Assembly: GCA_024398785.1 (NCBI GenBank)
Contig: JAKSIO010000011.1
Coordinates: 1-64,000 of the forward strand
Length of the DNA: 64,000 bases
Reading direction: 5' to 3'
DNA from: Bacteroidaceae bacterium
Lineage (GTDB): Bacteria; Bacteroidota; Bacteroidia; Bacteroidales; Bacteroidaceae
The translations under genes and the position numbers were made by a program. Within the stretch, counting starts at the first letter, position 1; each line of letters opens with the position of its first letter. The notes under the pieces are model-generated. The model worked only from the letters and a program-made list of their open reading frames with translations, had not been told where the DNA came from and did no database searches. This document shows positions 1 to 8,121 of this stretch, piece after piece.

Positions 1-356
1 CGCAATCAACATTCGCAAAAACGGCCCAAAATGCGCAAGATGGCGCCCAAAACGTAAGAACCTTGCGCAAAAGGGCGGCAAAATGCGCAAGATGGCACCC
101 AAAACGTGAGGACCCTGCGCAAAAGGGCGGCAAAATGCGCAAGATGAAATACGCTTTGCAATGAAACCGCCGCCAGAAGGGCCTGTGGGCGGGGTGCGTA
201 AGGGCGGCCGCAATCAACATTCGCAAAAACGGCCCAAAATGCGAAGGGTGAGGCAAAAACGCAGACCACCCTGCGCAAAAAGGCGGCAAAACGCGCAAGA
301 TGGCACCCAAAACGTGAGGACCTTGCGCAAAAAGGCGGCAAAATGCGAAGGGTGGA
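1..356. repeat. Array of short hairpin (REP-like) repeats
   Basis: About six imperfect units of roughly 50 bases lie in tandem, downstream of the pseudouridine synthase gene. Most units contain an inverted repeat (CTTGCGCA ... TGCGCAAG) around a loop rich in AAAGGGCGGCAAAA, followed by a CACCCAAAACGTGAGGA-type linker. Between units three and four (about 148-205) is a different spacer with its own CCGCC/GGCGG inverted repeat. The same composite organisation, with different arm sequences, recurs at 18.5-18.8 kb. ORFs crossing the array have low-complexity basic products and are not credible genes. The array may continue left of the window. Confidence 0.8.
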
Positions 357-1049
357 TCACACCACACTCAGAGGGCAGAGGGAGGCGGCAAAAGATTGCC
401 ACAGATTGTCCTGCGGTAAAGGAGCGGTCACATCAATCTGGATGTGGGAAACAGGATGCTCAAACTGAATGTTATAGGCATGCAGAGATATGCTGCCGTC
501 CGGATTGGAGCGCTCGGCACCATATTTCAGGTCTCCTTTGATAGGGCATCCAATCTTTGACAGCTGCACGCGTATCTGGTGATGGCGACCGGTATGCAGA
601 TGCACCTTGAGCAGATGATAGCGATCCGAACCGGCAACATGTTCATAATCAAGAACAGCCAGTTTGCTTCCAGGCACCTCCTTGTCAAACGCACGTGAAC
701 GGTTAAGCTGTTCATTGCGCACAATATAATGTCTGAGCTCTGCACGCTGCTCCGGCGGTGTATTCTTAACAATAGCCAGATACGTTTTGTGAATCTGATT
801 GGTGCGGAACATCTCGTTCAGACGCTCCAGCGCCTTGCTGGTCTTGGCGAACAGAACAATACCGCTTACAGGACGGTCCAGACGGTGCGTCACACCAACA
901 AAAACATTCCCGGGCTTCCCGTATTTTTCTTTGAGATACGCCGCAACAGTCTCAGACAACGGAGTATCTCCGGTCTTGTCGCCCTGCACAATCTCTCCGC
1001 TCTGCTTAGAAACAATAATAATATGATTATCCTCGTACAATACCTCCAT
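357..1049 (-). CDS. RluA-family RNA pseudouridine synthase
   Basis: This 230-residue protein converts uridine to pseudouridine in rRNA or tRNA in the cytoplasm. The family signature HRLDRPVSG is at about residues 55-63, with the catalytic aspartate in the RLD triplet, followed by the conserved GRHHQIRVQL segment near residue 153. No S4 domain precedes the catalytic domain, so it resembles the short RluA/RluC-like enzymes. The exact target base cannot be read from the sequence. It is last in a tetR-fabG-rluA run with 6-9 base gaps, and its 3' end abuts the hairpin-repeat array. Confidence 0.9.
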   Translation of the reverse strand: MEVLYEDNHIIIVSKQSGEIVQGDKTGDTPLSETVAAYLKEKYGKPGNVFVGVTHRLDRPVSGIVLFAKTSKALERLNEMFRTNQIHKTYLAIVKNTPPEQRAELRHYIVRNEQLNRSRAFDKEVPGSKLAVLDYEHVAGSDRYHLLKVHLHTGRHHQIRVQLSKIGCPIKGDLKYGAERSNPDGSISLHAYNIQFEHPVSHIQIDVTAPLPQDNLWQSFAASLCPLSVV

Positions 1050-1055
1050 AACGCA

Positions 1056-1805
1056 TCACATACTCATTCCACCGTCAATAGTAATAACCTGTCCTGTTAT
1101 GTACGATGCCAAATCCGATGCCAAAAACAGTGCTACTGAGGCCACCTCGTCAGTACTTCCGGCACGGCGCAACGGAATCTTTTTATTCCACTCGGCCAGC
1201 ACAGTTTCCGGCAATTTCTGAGTCATTTCAGTAGAGATAAAACCGGGAGCTATGACATTTGAACGGATGCCGCGTGAACCGAGTTCCAGGGCAACACTCT
1301 TTGACAATCCAATAAGACCGGCTTTCGATGCCGCATAGTTTGCCTGACCCGCATTTCCGTGCAGACCAACAACGCTCGATACAGAAATAATGCATCCGCT
1401 GCGTTGTGAAAGCATAACAGGAGAACAGGCGTTGATAAAATTGAATGCAGATTTAAGATTTGTATTCAATACATTATCCCAGGCATCCTCTTTCATGCGC
1501 AGCATAAGCGTATCCTGCGTTATACCGGCATTATTCACCAGAATATCAATACGGCCAAAGTCCTGCTTTATACAATTGACCAATTCCAAAGTATCATTAT
1601 AATTGGCGGCATCGGACCGATATGATTTGACTCTCACGCCATACTGGGCAAGTTCCTGCTCTACAGTCTCAGCCCTACCACCGGGAGTTACATATGTAAA
1701 AGCCACATCGGCACCAGCCTGGGCAAACTTTTTTGCAATTGCATATCCTATTCCGCGTGTTCCACCAGTTATCAAAAGAACTTTTCCTTTCAAATCAATT
1801 TCCAT
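1056..1805 (-). CDS. fabG: 3-oxoacyl-ACP reductase FabG
   Basis: A 249-residue short-chain dehydrogenase that reduces 3-oxoacyl-ACP with NADPH in fatty-acid elongation. The N-terminal cofactor motif is TGGTRGIG (residues 13-20). The NNAG motif lies near residue 90, the catalytic serine in SVSSVVG, and the catalytic Tyr/Lys in NYAASKAG. The C-terminal VITIDGGMSM ending is typical of FabG. It lies 9 bases downstream of a TetR gene and 6 bases upstream of a pseudouridine synthase gene, suggesting one transcript. Other SDR substrates remain possible. Confidence 0.9.
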   Translation of the reverse strand: MEIDLKGKVLLITGGTRGIGYAIAKKFAQAGADVAFTYVTPGGRAETVEQELAQYGVRVKSYRSDAANYNDTLELVNCIKQDFGRIDILVNNAGITQDTLMLRMKEDAWDNVLNTNLKSAFNFINACSPVMLSQRSGCIISVSSVVGLHGNAGQANYAASKAGLIGLSKSVALELGSRGIRSNVIAPGFISTEMTQKLPETVLAEWNKKIPLRRAGSTDEVASVALFLASDLASYITGQVITIDGGMSM

Positions 1806-1814
1806 ATAGACTGT

Positions 1815-2408
1815 TTATTTTGAATCAATAGTATTAAGCAAAGACGCAATTATGCGTTTCAGCTGTGCGTTAAACTCCTCACTGCTGGAATTATAATGCA
1901 AAGAACGTTTTATATAAGGAACCTCAAATCCGCGCATGCAGTACTGCAGCATTTCAACCGTCATTCTTGGGTTTGACACTTTGAACACTCCTTTTTCACG
2001 GCCTTCCAGAATAACGTCAAGCAACAGTTCCTTTTCACGTTCGTCAAAAGTCTTGTGAACATGCTCAACCTGGAAAATATCCCTGAAAAACTGCGTACGC
2101 AATGACCCGTTCCTGTTAACCGTATCTTTCAGCAGACGGAACCGTCCAAAAAGAAGAGCCATAATTTTCTCTTGCGGTTGCATTGGCATAGATGCTATTT
2201 TCTGAAGTTCGGAAATAACAATATTGACCTCGTTTTCAACAACAGCATGATACAAATCATATTTGCTTCCGAAATGCGCATAGACAGTTCTGCGTCCTTT
2301 TCCGCTCTGGCGTGCAATATCCTCCATGGTGATATTGTCAAAACCATGCTTGGTAAAAAGTTGGCGTGCCGCTTCAATGATTACACTACGGTTCTCCTGT
2401 TTTGTCAT
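1815..2408 (-). CDS. TetR/AcrR-family transcriptional regulator
   Basis: A 197-residue protein with a TetR N-terminal helix-turn-helix (about residues 10-55: AARQLFTKHGFDNITMEDIA, then GRRTVYAHFGSK). The C-terminal ligand domain is variable, so the effector cannot be inferred. It heads the tetR-fabG-rluA cluster, which suggests control of lipid-related functions or of itself. An imperfect palindrome around TTAATTAGTAAA (about 2430-2443), just upstream of the start, might be an operator, but this is only a suggestion. Confidence 0.88.
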   Translation of the reverse strand: MTKQENRSVIIEAARQLFTKHGFDNITMEDIARQSGKGRRTVYAHFGSKYDLYHAVVENEVNIVISELQKIASMPMQPQEKIMALLFGRFRLLKDTVNRNGSLRTQFFRDIFQVEHVHKTFDEREKELLLDVILEGREKGVFKVSNPRMTVEMLQYCMRGFEVPYIKRSLHYNSSSEEFNAQLKRIIASLLNTIDSK

Positions 2409-2470
2409 CCAATTAAGTTATTTTTTATTTTTTTAATTAGTAAATGTTTGTTTTTTTAACATTAAGGGGT

Positions 2471-2478
2471 TACCTTTG
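2471..2478 (+). promoter_or_regulatory. -7 promoter box of the initiator tRNA
   Basis: TACCTTTG fits the Bacteroidota -7 consensus TAnnTTTG. A TTTG at 2447-2450 lies 20 bases upstream, consistent with the -33 element. The tRNA begins 14 bases downstream. Confidence 0.8.
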
Positions 2479-2491
2479 CACTCGTAAACAT

Positions 2492-2566
2492 CGCGGAGTG
2501 GAGCAGTGGTAGCTCGTTAGGCTCATAACCTAAAGGTCGTTGGTTCGATTCCTTCCTCCGCAACCA
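2492..2566 (+). tRNA. Initiator tRNA-Met (CAU), with encoded CCA
   Basis: A cloverleaf can be drawn: acceptor CGCGGAG/CTCCGC, D arm GAGC/GCTC, anticodon stem TTAGG/CCTAA with loop CTCATAA (anticodon CAU), T loop TTCGATT, and a genomically encoded CCA at 2564-2566. C1 faces A72, the unpaired first position diagnostic of bacterial initiator tRNAs. The three base pairs next to the anticodon loop read AGG/CCT rather than the usual GGG/CCC. The T stem GTTGG/CCTTC has two T-T mismatches. A promoter precedes it and a terminator follows. Confidence 0.93.
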
Positions 2567-2571
2567 CTTGA

Positions 2572-2598
2572 AAGAAGCCGTTCAGGCTTCTTTTTTTT
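2572..2598 (+). terminator. Intrinsic terminator after tRNA
   Basis: AAGAAGCC, loop GTTCA, GGCTTCTT stem followed by a run of eight T. It ends the tRNA transcript. The converging minus-strand isomerase gene lies just beyond, with its stop at 2605. Confidence 0.9.
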
Positions 2599-2604
2599 GT
2601 ATCA

Positions 2605-3477
2605 TCAATACGTATCAAGAAGTGTGGCTTTGATTATTCTGACATCAGGTACAGGACGGTAATTGATATCAGTTTTACTCATAGAGATAGAATCTATCAC
2701 GTCCATACCCTCAACAACCTGTCCGAATACAGTGTAATAGCCGTCAAGGCTGGGAGTTCCGCCAACATTCGCATAATCATCCAACTGAGCCTGGGAATAC
2801 TCAAAACGACCGCCACGTGCGGCAATAATGGAATCGGCCTGTTTGGTAAGCCTGTCATTGAGGACACTGAGTTTGTTATTCAGTTTCTTGTCCCTGTATT
2901 CACGTATCAGCGGCGAATAAGGTCTGGTAATGGAATCCTTGACCACCTTGTGAAAGCGTTTGTTGATTGCCGTCAGATTTTTCATGACATCAGCAGGTTT
3001 AACCTTGACCCCGGTTACTATGTAGAACTGCTGGCTGGTAGAGTAATCTGTCTGATGCATGCTGGCCTGAGCAACAGCCCCACGTCTGTGATAGAACTTG
3101 TTAAGGTTAATCTCGCCGCGAATTGTATCGGGTTTATCTTCAACTCCCAGAACAACCTTGGGAGCCTTTCCGCGCGATGTCAGATCTCCGCACTGGACCT
3201 TGAAATTTTTCTGCACACCAAAGAACAGCTGTCCGTCATACTTGCCGTATTTTGCATGAATAGCCATATTGTGACGGTGCAAAGGAGTCTCACGGAACAA
3301 TTTGACAACAAACGTACCTTTGGTTGTTTCAAACTTGACATACTGGTCACTGTCAACAATAACAGTATCGGTCAGCATAGGATCAACCTGAACCTGCACA
3401 GCCTTGTTCTGCTTGGGTTTGCAGCTGACCAGCGCAAGCATCAATACCGGGAATGCAAAAAGAAAACTTATTCTCAT
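2605..3477 (-). CDS. Cyclophilin-type peptidyl-prolyl isomerase, lipoprotein
   Basis: A 290-residue protein that probably catalyses proline cis-trans isomerisation during folding of exported proteins. It starts with a lipoprotein signal (MRISFLFAFPVLMLALVSC; lipobox LVSC, Cys19), placing it at a membrane facing the periplasm. The cyclophilin core spans about residues 45-285 (KFETTKGTFVVKLF, QFYIVTG, YTVFGQVVEGMDVID). Relative to short cyclophilins it carries an insertion of about 80 residues that is rich in charged residues. The start codon overlaps the stop of the upstream gene (ATGA), implying translational coupling. Confidence 0.88.
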   Translation of the reverse strand: MRISFLFAFPVLMLALVSCKPKQNKAVQVQVDPMLTDTVIVDSDQYVKFETTKGTFVVKLFRETPLHRHNMAIHAKYGKYDGQLFFGVQKNFKVQCGDLTSRGKAPKVVLGVEDKPDTIRGEINLNKFYHRRGAVAQASMHQTDYSTSQQFYIVTGVKVKPADVMKNLTAINKRFHKVVKDSITRPYSPLIREYRDKKLNNKLSVLNDRLTKQADSIIAARGGRFEYSQAQLDDYANVGGTPSLDGYYTVFGQVVEGMDVIDSISMSKTDINYRPVPDVRIIKATLLDTY

Positions 3478-4394
3478 TTCTGCTTCTTGAGTTGTTTGTC
3501 AATTTCCGCTTTCAGTTCTTTTCCAGGTTTGTCTGCACTTACATTTGTAACAGACCAGCGTACAGTCCAGTCAAGAGATGCGCCCGGTGTCAAAAGAACA
3601 TATTCGCCCTGGTTTTCAAGCTCAATGAACGTAGTATTTTCGTTAATGTAAACCTCTTCCTCTTCCTGTTCAGGGGCTGTAAGACCAAACTCCACGTCGG
3701 GGAAAGTCTTCAGGAACAGTATTCCGTTGTTAATGAATGCAAGCCATCCGGTACCGTTAAAGAAAGCCTTACGCTGCTTTGGTGAAGGTTCAAACGGGAT
3801 CCATGCAACTCCGTCACTGAACTGGAACGGCATGACATCAAGAGGATGAATATACTCCTTGTCGGCACCTATAGCAATCAGACCGGCACCCGGGACACGA
3901 CTAATCTCCCACGGAGCAACGCTTACGTTGGCATCGCTCTCATTCTTGATAGAGTATGTAATCTCAAAACAGCCGCGTTTCTGATCTGTCTTGAACTCCT
4001 TTGTAAAACGGTAAGGATATCTGCCGTCAAGTCCGCTGACACATACAAGACTCTTGCTGTCATCAACTACGGTGTAAGGTTTGCTGTCGTAAGTTGCAAT
4101 AGGCGGCCAGTTCCAGTTTGACTGTGGGCTTGGCCAGAATGTTGCTCCGTAATCGTTCATATTCGGGAAACGGCCCGCAGTTGAATGCTGGGCTATGACC
4201 TCCTTATCGCCCAGTTTCAGTGAAATGACTTTTGAACCGATGTTGGGGTTAACCGTCAACGTTGCATCACCAAGAGTCAAAGTGTAAATACCATCATCGT
4301 TCTTCTGAATGTCTGATTTCTTGGCACTCGCATTATTCATAGAGCAGAATGCACATACCAGAGCAACTGCTGCAACACTTAAAATTCTTTTCAT
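3474..4394 (-). CDS. DUF4380-type secreted protein (mutarotase-like fold)
   Basis: A 306-residue protein with a signal peptide (MKRILSVAAVALVCAFCSMNNASA). The body resembles the DUF4380 family, which is related to galactose-mutarotase-like beta-sandwich proteins (segments NPNIGSKVISLKLGDKEV, GATFWPSPQSNWNWPP and WEISRVPGAG). Such proteins occur near carbohydrate enzymes in Bacteroidota, and this one is divergent to a GH31 glycosidase. A role in sugar binding or epimerisation is an inference. It shares a 4-base overlap with the downstream isomerase gene. Confidence 0.7.
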   Translation of the reverse strand: MKRILSVAAVALVCAFCSMNNASAKKSDIQKNDDGIYTLTLGDATLTVNPNIGSKVISLKLGDKEVIAQHSTAGRFPNMNDYGATFWPSPQSNWNWPPIATYDSKPYTVVDDSKSLVCVSGLDGRYPYRFTKEFKTDQKRGCFEITYSIKNESDANVSVAPWEISRVPGAGLIAIGADKEYIHPLDVMPFQFSDGVAWIPFEPSPKQRKAFFNGTGWLAFINNGILFLKTFPDVEFGLTAPEQEEEEVYINENTTFIELENQGEYVLLTPGASLDWTVRWSVTNVSADKPGKELKAEIDKQLKKQK

Positions 4395-4482
4395 ACTATA
4401 TCAATTTTTTATCTTTGTCCAATCCAATACGATATGTCAACAATACATATCTTATATAGTGCAAAAATAAGAATAAATTAAG

Positions 4483-4490
4483 TACTTTTG
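4483..4490 (+). promoter_or_regulatory. -7 promoter box upstream of GH31 gene
   Basis: TACTTTTG matches TAnnTTTG and lies 30 bases before the GH31 start codon. No convincing -33 TTG was seen. Confidence 0.65.
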
Positions 4491-4520
4491 TAACATAATC
4501 ACAGAAAAGTATAAAACACT

Positions 4521-7118
4521 ATGCATTCATCACCAAAAAAAGCAATACTGGCAGTATTGGCTCTGGCTTTGTCCGCAACAGCCGCATTCAGCAAAATAAC
4601 AGAAAGTAATTTTTTGAAACAGGGCGTACTTCTTGACAACGACACGCATCTTGTAATTATTCCGTTGGCCGACAACGCACTGCGCATCCAGTACATCAAA
4701 CAGCAAAACAATCTGGAAGAGTACGTTTATACCGGTCCGCTTGCGCAGAAAAGCTTTACAGACTACACCGTCAAAGAGACAGACAACGAGATTGTTCTGA
4801 AATGCGACCGTATCAGCGCCCGCTACCTCAAAGGTTCCGAAAGCATAATCTTCTACAACCAGACAGGAAAAGAAATCCTGTACGAAAAGCCCAACTCACG
4901 CAGCATTAGCCGGAACGGAGAGTACCAGGCCGTAAGCATGAGTTTCAAATCGCCCAAAGACGAATACCTTATAGGACTTGGACAATTTCAGGACGGATAT
5001 ACAAACATCCGCGGTCTGCAGCGCCGTCTTACACAGGTAAACACACAAATATCCATTCCAGTGGTAATGTCAAACAAAGGCTACGGACTTATCTGGAACA
5101 ATTACGGCATGACAGAGTTCAACCCGGGAGACATAAAGGTTGACCTCAAACAGGAAGGTGCTCAGAGCGGTTCCGTTGTTGTTGATGTTACAAGTACTGC
5201 AGGAAACCGCCGCGAACGCCGCTCATTCGGTGCATTTGCAGGAGAGGTTACAATAAAAGAAAAAGGCTCCTACTCCATTCTTCTTGATGTAGGTCAGGCA
5301 ATGGGGCGCAAGCACCATCTTGAGATTGACGGAAAAGTCATAACCGATGTCAACAACACATGGTTGCCGCCTACAACATCTCTGATCACAGACTTGGAAG
5401 CCGGTACGCACACAATAACAGTGCAGGGATCATACGGAGACCACCCGAGCGTAATCCTGCACAAGGTTGACAACAGCACCACTTTTGCAAGTCCTGTTGC
5501 ATTCGGCATAGACTATACGGTCATTGCAGGTCAGCCCGATGAATTCATAAGCACAATGCGCGGACTTACAGGACAGGTTCCGATGCTGCCCAAATATGCA
5601 CTTGGCTACATTCACTGCCGTGAGCGTTACAACACACAAGAAGAACTGCTTGAAAACGCAAGACAGTTCAGAGAAAGCAATATTCCTGTAGATGTGATTG
5701 TACAGGATTGGCAATGGTGGGGAAAGTACGGTTGGAACGCCATGCAGTTTGATGAGGACAAGTACCCTGCCCCGCTGCAGATGACCAACGAGCTGCATGA
5801 CATGAACATGCGTTTCATGCTTTCTGTCTGGTCCAAGATTGACAGAAACTCCACACTCGGCAAACAGATGCAGGAAAAAGACTACTACATTGACCAAACG
5901 GATTGGATAGATTTCTTCAATCAGGATGCTGCAGATTTCTACTGGCAGAACTCAAGATCAAAAATACTGGGTGTTTCAAATCTTGACGGATGGTGGCAGG
6001 ACGCTACCGAACCCGAAAACGACGACCTGCACGGACGTAAGATTGCCAACCGCACGCTTGACGGCGATGTTGTCCGTAATCTCTACCCCAACATGGTCAA
6101 CCGTTCCGTATATAACGGTCTTCTGAAAGACGACCCCGAACGCCGTCCAATGATTCTTACACGCAGCGGCTTTACCGGTCTCCAGCAATACGGAGCAATC
6201 AACTGGTCAGGAGACATCGGTAACGACTGGGAAACTCTGCGCCGTCAGATTGCAGGTGGTCTGAGCCTTATGGCTACCGGCCAGCCATGGTGGACATACG
6301 ATGCCGGCGGATTCTTCCGTCCCGGCGACCAATACAGCAGTCAGGAATATCAGGAGCGTATGCTGCGCTGGATTGAAACGGCCGTATTCCTGCCGTTCAT
6401 GCGTGTTCACGGCTATATGAGCCAGACAGAACCATGGCATTACAGTGAACAGACAAAGAACATTTTCATAGACAACATACGCCTGCGCTACATGCTTATG
6501 CCGTACATCTATTCACTGGCATATCAGGTTTCCGCAAACGACTATACAATGATGCGTCCGCTTCTGTTTGACTTCACAAACGATGCCACCGCCCTTGCAC
6601 AGCAGACAGAATTCATGTTCGGTCCGTCACTGCTGGTCAATCCTATCACAGAAGCCAACGTAACGCAGTGGGATACATATCTGCCGGAAAATAAAGCCGG
6701 ATGGTACTATTTCTGGACAGGTGAAAAATACAAAGGAGGCCAGACCGTAACAACAGCCACTACACTTGATAAAATTCCTGTTTTTGCAAAAGGAGGCTCA
6801 ATGGTAATTGAGAACACCGTCAATGCGGAGTACGCGCGTGACCGTGAATATGAATGCAAATATGTTACAATATATCCGGGAGCTGACTGCACATTCACTC
6901 TGTATCAGGATTACGCTGACAATTACGACTACAAAAACGGAGAATACAATACAACAGTCTTCAGTTGGAACGACAAAAAACGTACACTGACCATTACCGG
7001 TGAACACAATACAGACAATTATTCACAGGATTTCAGATTATTTGTCGTAGGAGGGGCAATAGACTCTGTAAAAGAAATCAAGAATTTCACAGGTAATAAA
7101 GTAACGGTAAAATTCTAA
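4521..7118 (+). CDS. GH31 alpha-glucosidase/alpha-xylosidase with PA14 insert
   Basis: An 865-residue exported glycoside hydrolase with a signal peptide (residues 1-24). The N-terminal beta-sandwich is interrupted by a PA14-like module (about 230-320, GEVTIKEKGSYSILLDVG ... LEAGTHTITVQG). This is the layout seen in GH31 alpha-xylosidases such as the Bacteroides ovatus enzyme. The catalytic barrel follows: nucleophile Asp494 in WWQDATEPE and general acid Asp565 in WSGDIG. C-terminal beta-sandwich domains follow. Cleavage of alpha-glucosidic or alpha-xylosidic linkages is expected; the exact substrate cannot be fixed. The stop abuts the ATG of the next gene, a permease, so the two are probably co-expressed. 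No SusC/SusD pair is nearby. Confidence 0.9.
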   Translation: MHSSPKKAILAVLALALSATAAFSKITESNFLKQGVLLDNDTHLVIIPLADNALRIQYIKQQNNLEEYVYTGPLAQKSFTDYTVKETDNEIVLKCDRISARYLKGSESIIFYNQTGKEILYEKPNSRSISRNGEYQAVSMSFKSPKDEYLIGLGQFQDGYTNIRGLQRRLTQVNTQISIPVVMSNKGYGLIWNNYGMTEFNPGDIKVDLKQEGAQSGSVVVDVTSTAGNRRERRSFGAFAGEVTIKEKGSYSILLDVGQAMGRKHHLEIDGKVITDVNNTWLPPTTSLITDLEAGTHTITVQGSYGDHPSVILHKVDNSTTFASPVAFGIDYTVIAGQPDEFISTMRGLTGQVPMLPKYALGYIHCRERYNTQEELLENARQFRESNIPVDVIVQDWQWWGKYGWNAMQFDEDKYPAPLQMTNELHDMNMRFMLSVWSKIDRNSTLGKQMQEKDYYIDQTDWIDFFNQDAADFYWQNSRSKILGVSNLDGWWQDATEPENDDLHGRKIANRTLDGDVVRNLYPNMVNRSVYNGLLKDDPERRPMILTRSGFTGLQQYGAINWSGDIGNDWETLRRQIAGGLSLMATGQPWWTYDAGGFFRPGDQYSSQEYQERMLRWIETAVFLPFMRVHGYMSQTEPWHYSEQTKNIFIDNIRLRYMLMPYIYSLAYQVSANDYTMMRPLLFDFTNDATALAQQTEFMFGPSLLVNPITEANVTQWDTYLPENKAGWYYFWTGEKYKGGQTVTTATTLDKIPVFAKGGSMVIENTVNAEYARDREYECKYVTIYPGADCTFTLYQDYADNYDYKNGEYNTTVFSWNDKKRTLTITGEHNTDNYSQDFRLFVVGGAIDSVKEIKNFTGNKVTVKF

Positions 7119-8015
7119 ATGTGGGTTTATATAGCTCTTTTATCAGCCGCTTTTCTTGGCATATACGATGTGTCCAAGAAAAGTGCGCTGAAAAATAATG
7201 CGGTCATGCCGGTGTTATGGTTCAACACACTGTTCTGCAGTGTGCTCATGACACCGTTTCTGATTATTTCACACGCTACAGGCTGGTTGGACAACACATT
7301 GTTCTACCTGCCGGACGGTACGTTGCAGATGCACCTGCACGTATTTGTCAAGGCAAGCATTGTGCTGGCATCGTGGGTATGCGGATATTTTGGAATGAAA
7401 CATCTGCCCATTACATTATACGGTCCGGTCAACGCAACCCGTCCCATTCTGGTACTGCTTGGCGGTCTGCTTATATTTCAGGAAAAGCTGAACCTCTACC
7501 AATGGATTGGCGTAATCATAGCAGTAATATCATTCTACATGCTGTCTGTCAGCGGCAAAAAGGAAGGAATAGATTTCAAACACAACAAATGGATTATCTG
7601 CACCATACTTGCAACACTGCTGGGAGCTATCAGCGCCATGTATGACAAATACCTGATGGGGCGTTTCAGCAACATGTTCGTACAGGCATGGAGCAACTAC
7701 TACCAGCTGCTGATAATGACAGTACTGCTGTTTGTTTTATGGTATCCGCAGCGCAGAAACAGCACCCCTTTCCGTTGGAAATGGAGCATACTGCAGATAT
7801 CACTGTTCCTTACCGCAGCAGACTACGCATATTTCTTTGCACTGACACAAGCCGATTCAATGATAAGCATTGTCTCCATGATACGCCGCAGCAGCGTAAT
7901 TGTCTCTTTCATTTTCGGTGCAATGGTATTCAAGGAAAAGAATCTCAAAAGCAAGGCCATAGATCTTATTCTTGTTCTGGCCGGTCTGTTTTTCCTGCTC
8001 ATGGGCTCACTGTAG
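7119..8015 (+). CDS. EamA/DMT-family membrane transporter
   Basis: A 298-residue integral membrane protein with about ten hydrophobic helices arranged as two EamA repeats. The repeat signature (TLYGPVNATRPILVLLGGLL ... GVIIAVISFYML) ends the first half, and a similar stretch (IVSMIRRSSVIVSFIFGA) lies in the second. It starts directly after the stop codon of the GH31 gene. DMT permeases move small metabolites, and the pairing suggests a sugar or sugar-derived substrate, which is inference only. Confidence 0.85.
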   Translation: MWVYIALLSAAFLGIYDVSKKSALKNNAVMPVLWFNTLFCSVLMTPFLIISHATGWLDNTLFYLPDGTLQMHLHVFVKASIVLASWVCGYFGMKHLPITLYGPVNATRPILVLLGGLLIFQEKLNLYQWIGVIIAVISFYMLSVSGKKEGIDFKHNKWIICTILATLLGAISAMYDKYLMGRFSNMFVQAWSNYYQLLIMTVLLFVLWYPQRRNSTPFRWKWSILQISLFLTAADYAYFFALTQADSMISIVSMIRRSSVIVSFIFGAMVFKEKNLKSKAIDLILVLAGLFFLLMGSL

Positions 8016-8098
8016 CCATTTATCATGAAAATTCAGTATTTTTTACTTAGAAACACAATATTTTTTCCCATTTTGCGTATATATAAATAATATTTATA

Positions 8099-8106
8099 TA
8101 TTTTTG
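8099..8106 (+). promoter_or_regulatory. -7 promoter box upstream of DUF4954 gene
   Basis: TATTTTTG matches TAnnTTTG, 16 bases before the ATG at 8122. A TTTG at 8072-8075 could be the -33 element, though the spacing is slightly long. Confidence 0.6.
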
Positions 8107-8121
8107 CAAAAAGCATGAATT

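Noticed and set aside
1..356. Possible CRISPR array
   Set aside because: The units are imperfect, the intervening linkers resemble each other rather than being unique spacers, and no cas gene is present.
161..541. A 126-codon plus-strand ORF rich in Lys/Arg and Gln across the left repeat array
   Set aside because: It is a translation of the hairpin repeats and runs into the antisense of the pseudouridine synthase. Other frames of the array are equally open, and no start signal or family match is visible.
2425..2450. Palindromic TetR operator
   Set aside because: The two halves around TTAATTAGTAAA match imperfectly in very AT-rich sequence, so chance is likely.
2950..3651. A 233-codon plus-strand ORF
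   Set aside because: Antisense to the cyclophilin and DUF4380 genes, both of which have signal peptides and family motifs.
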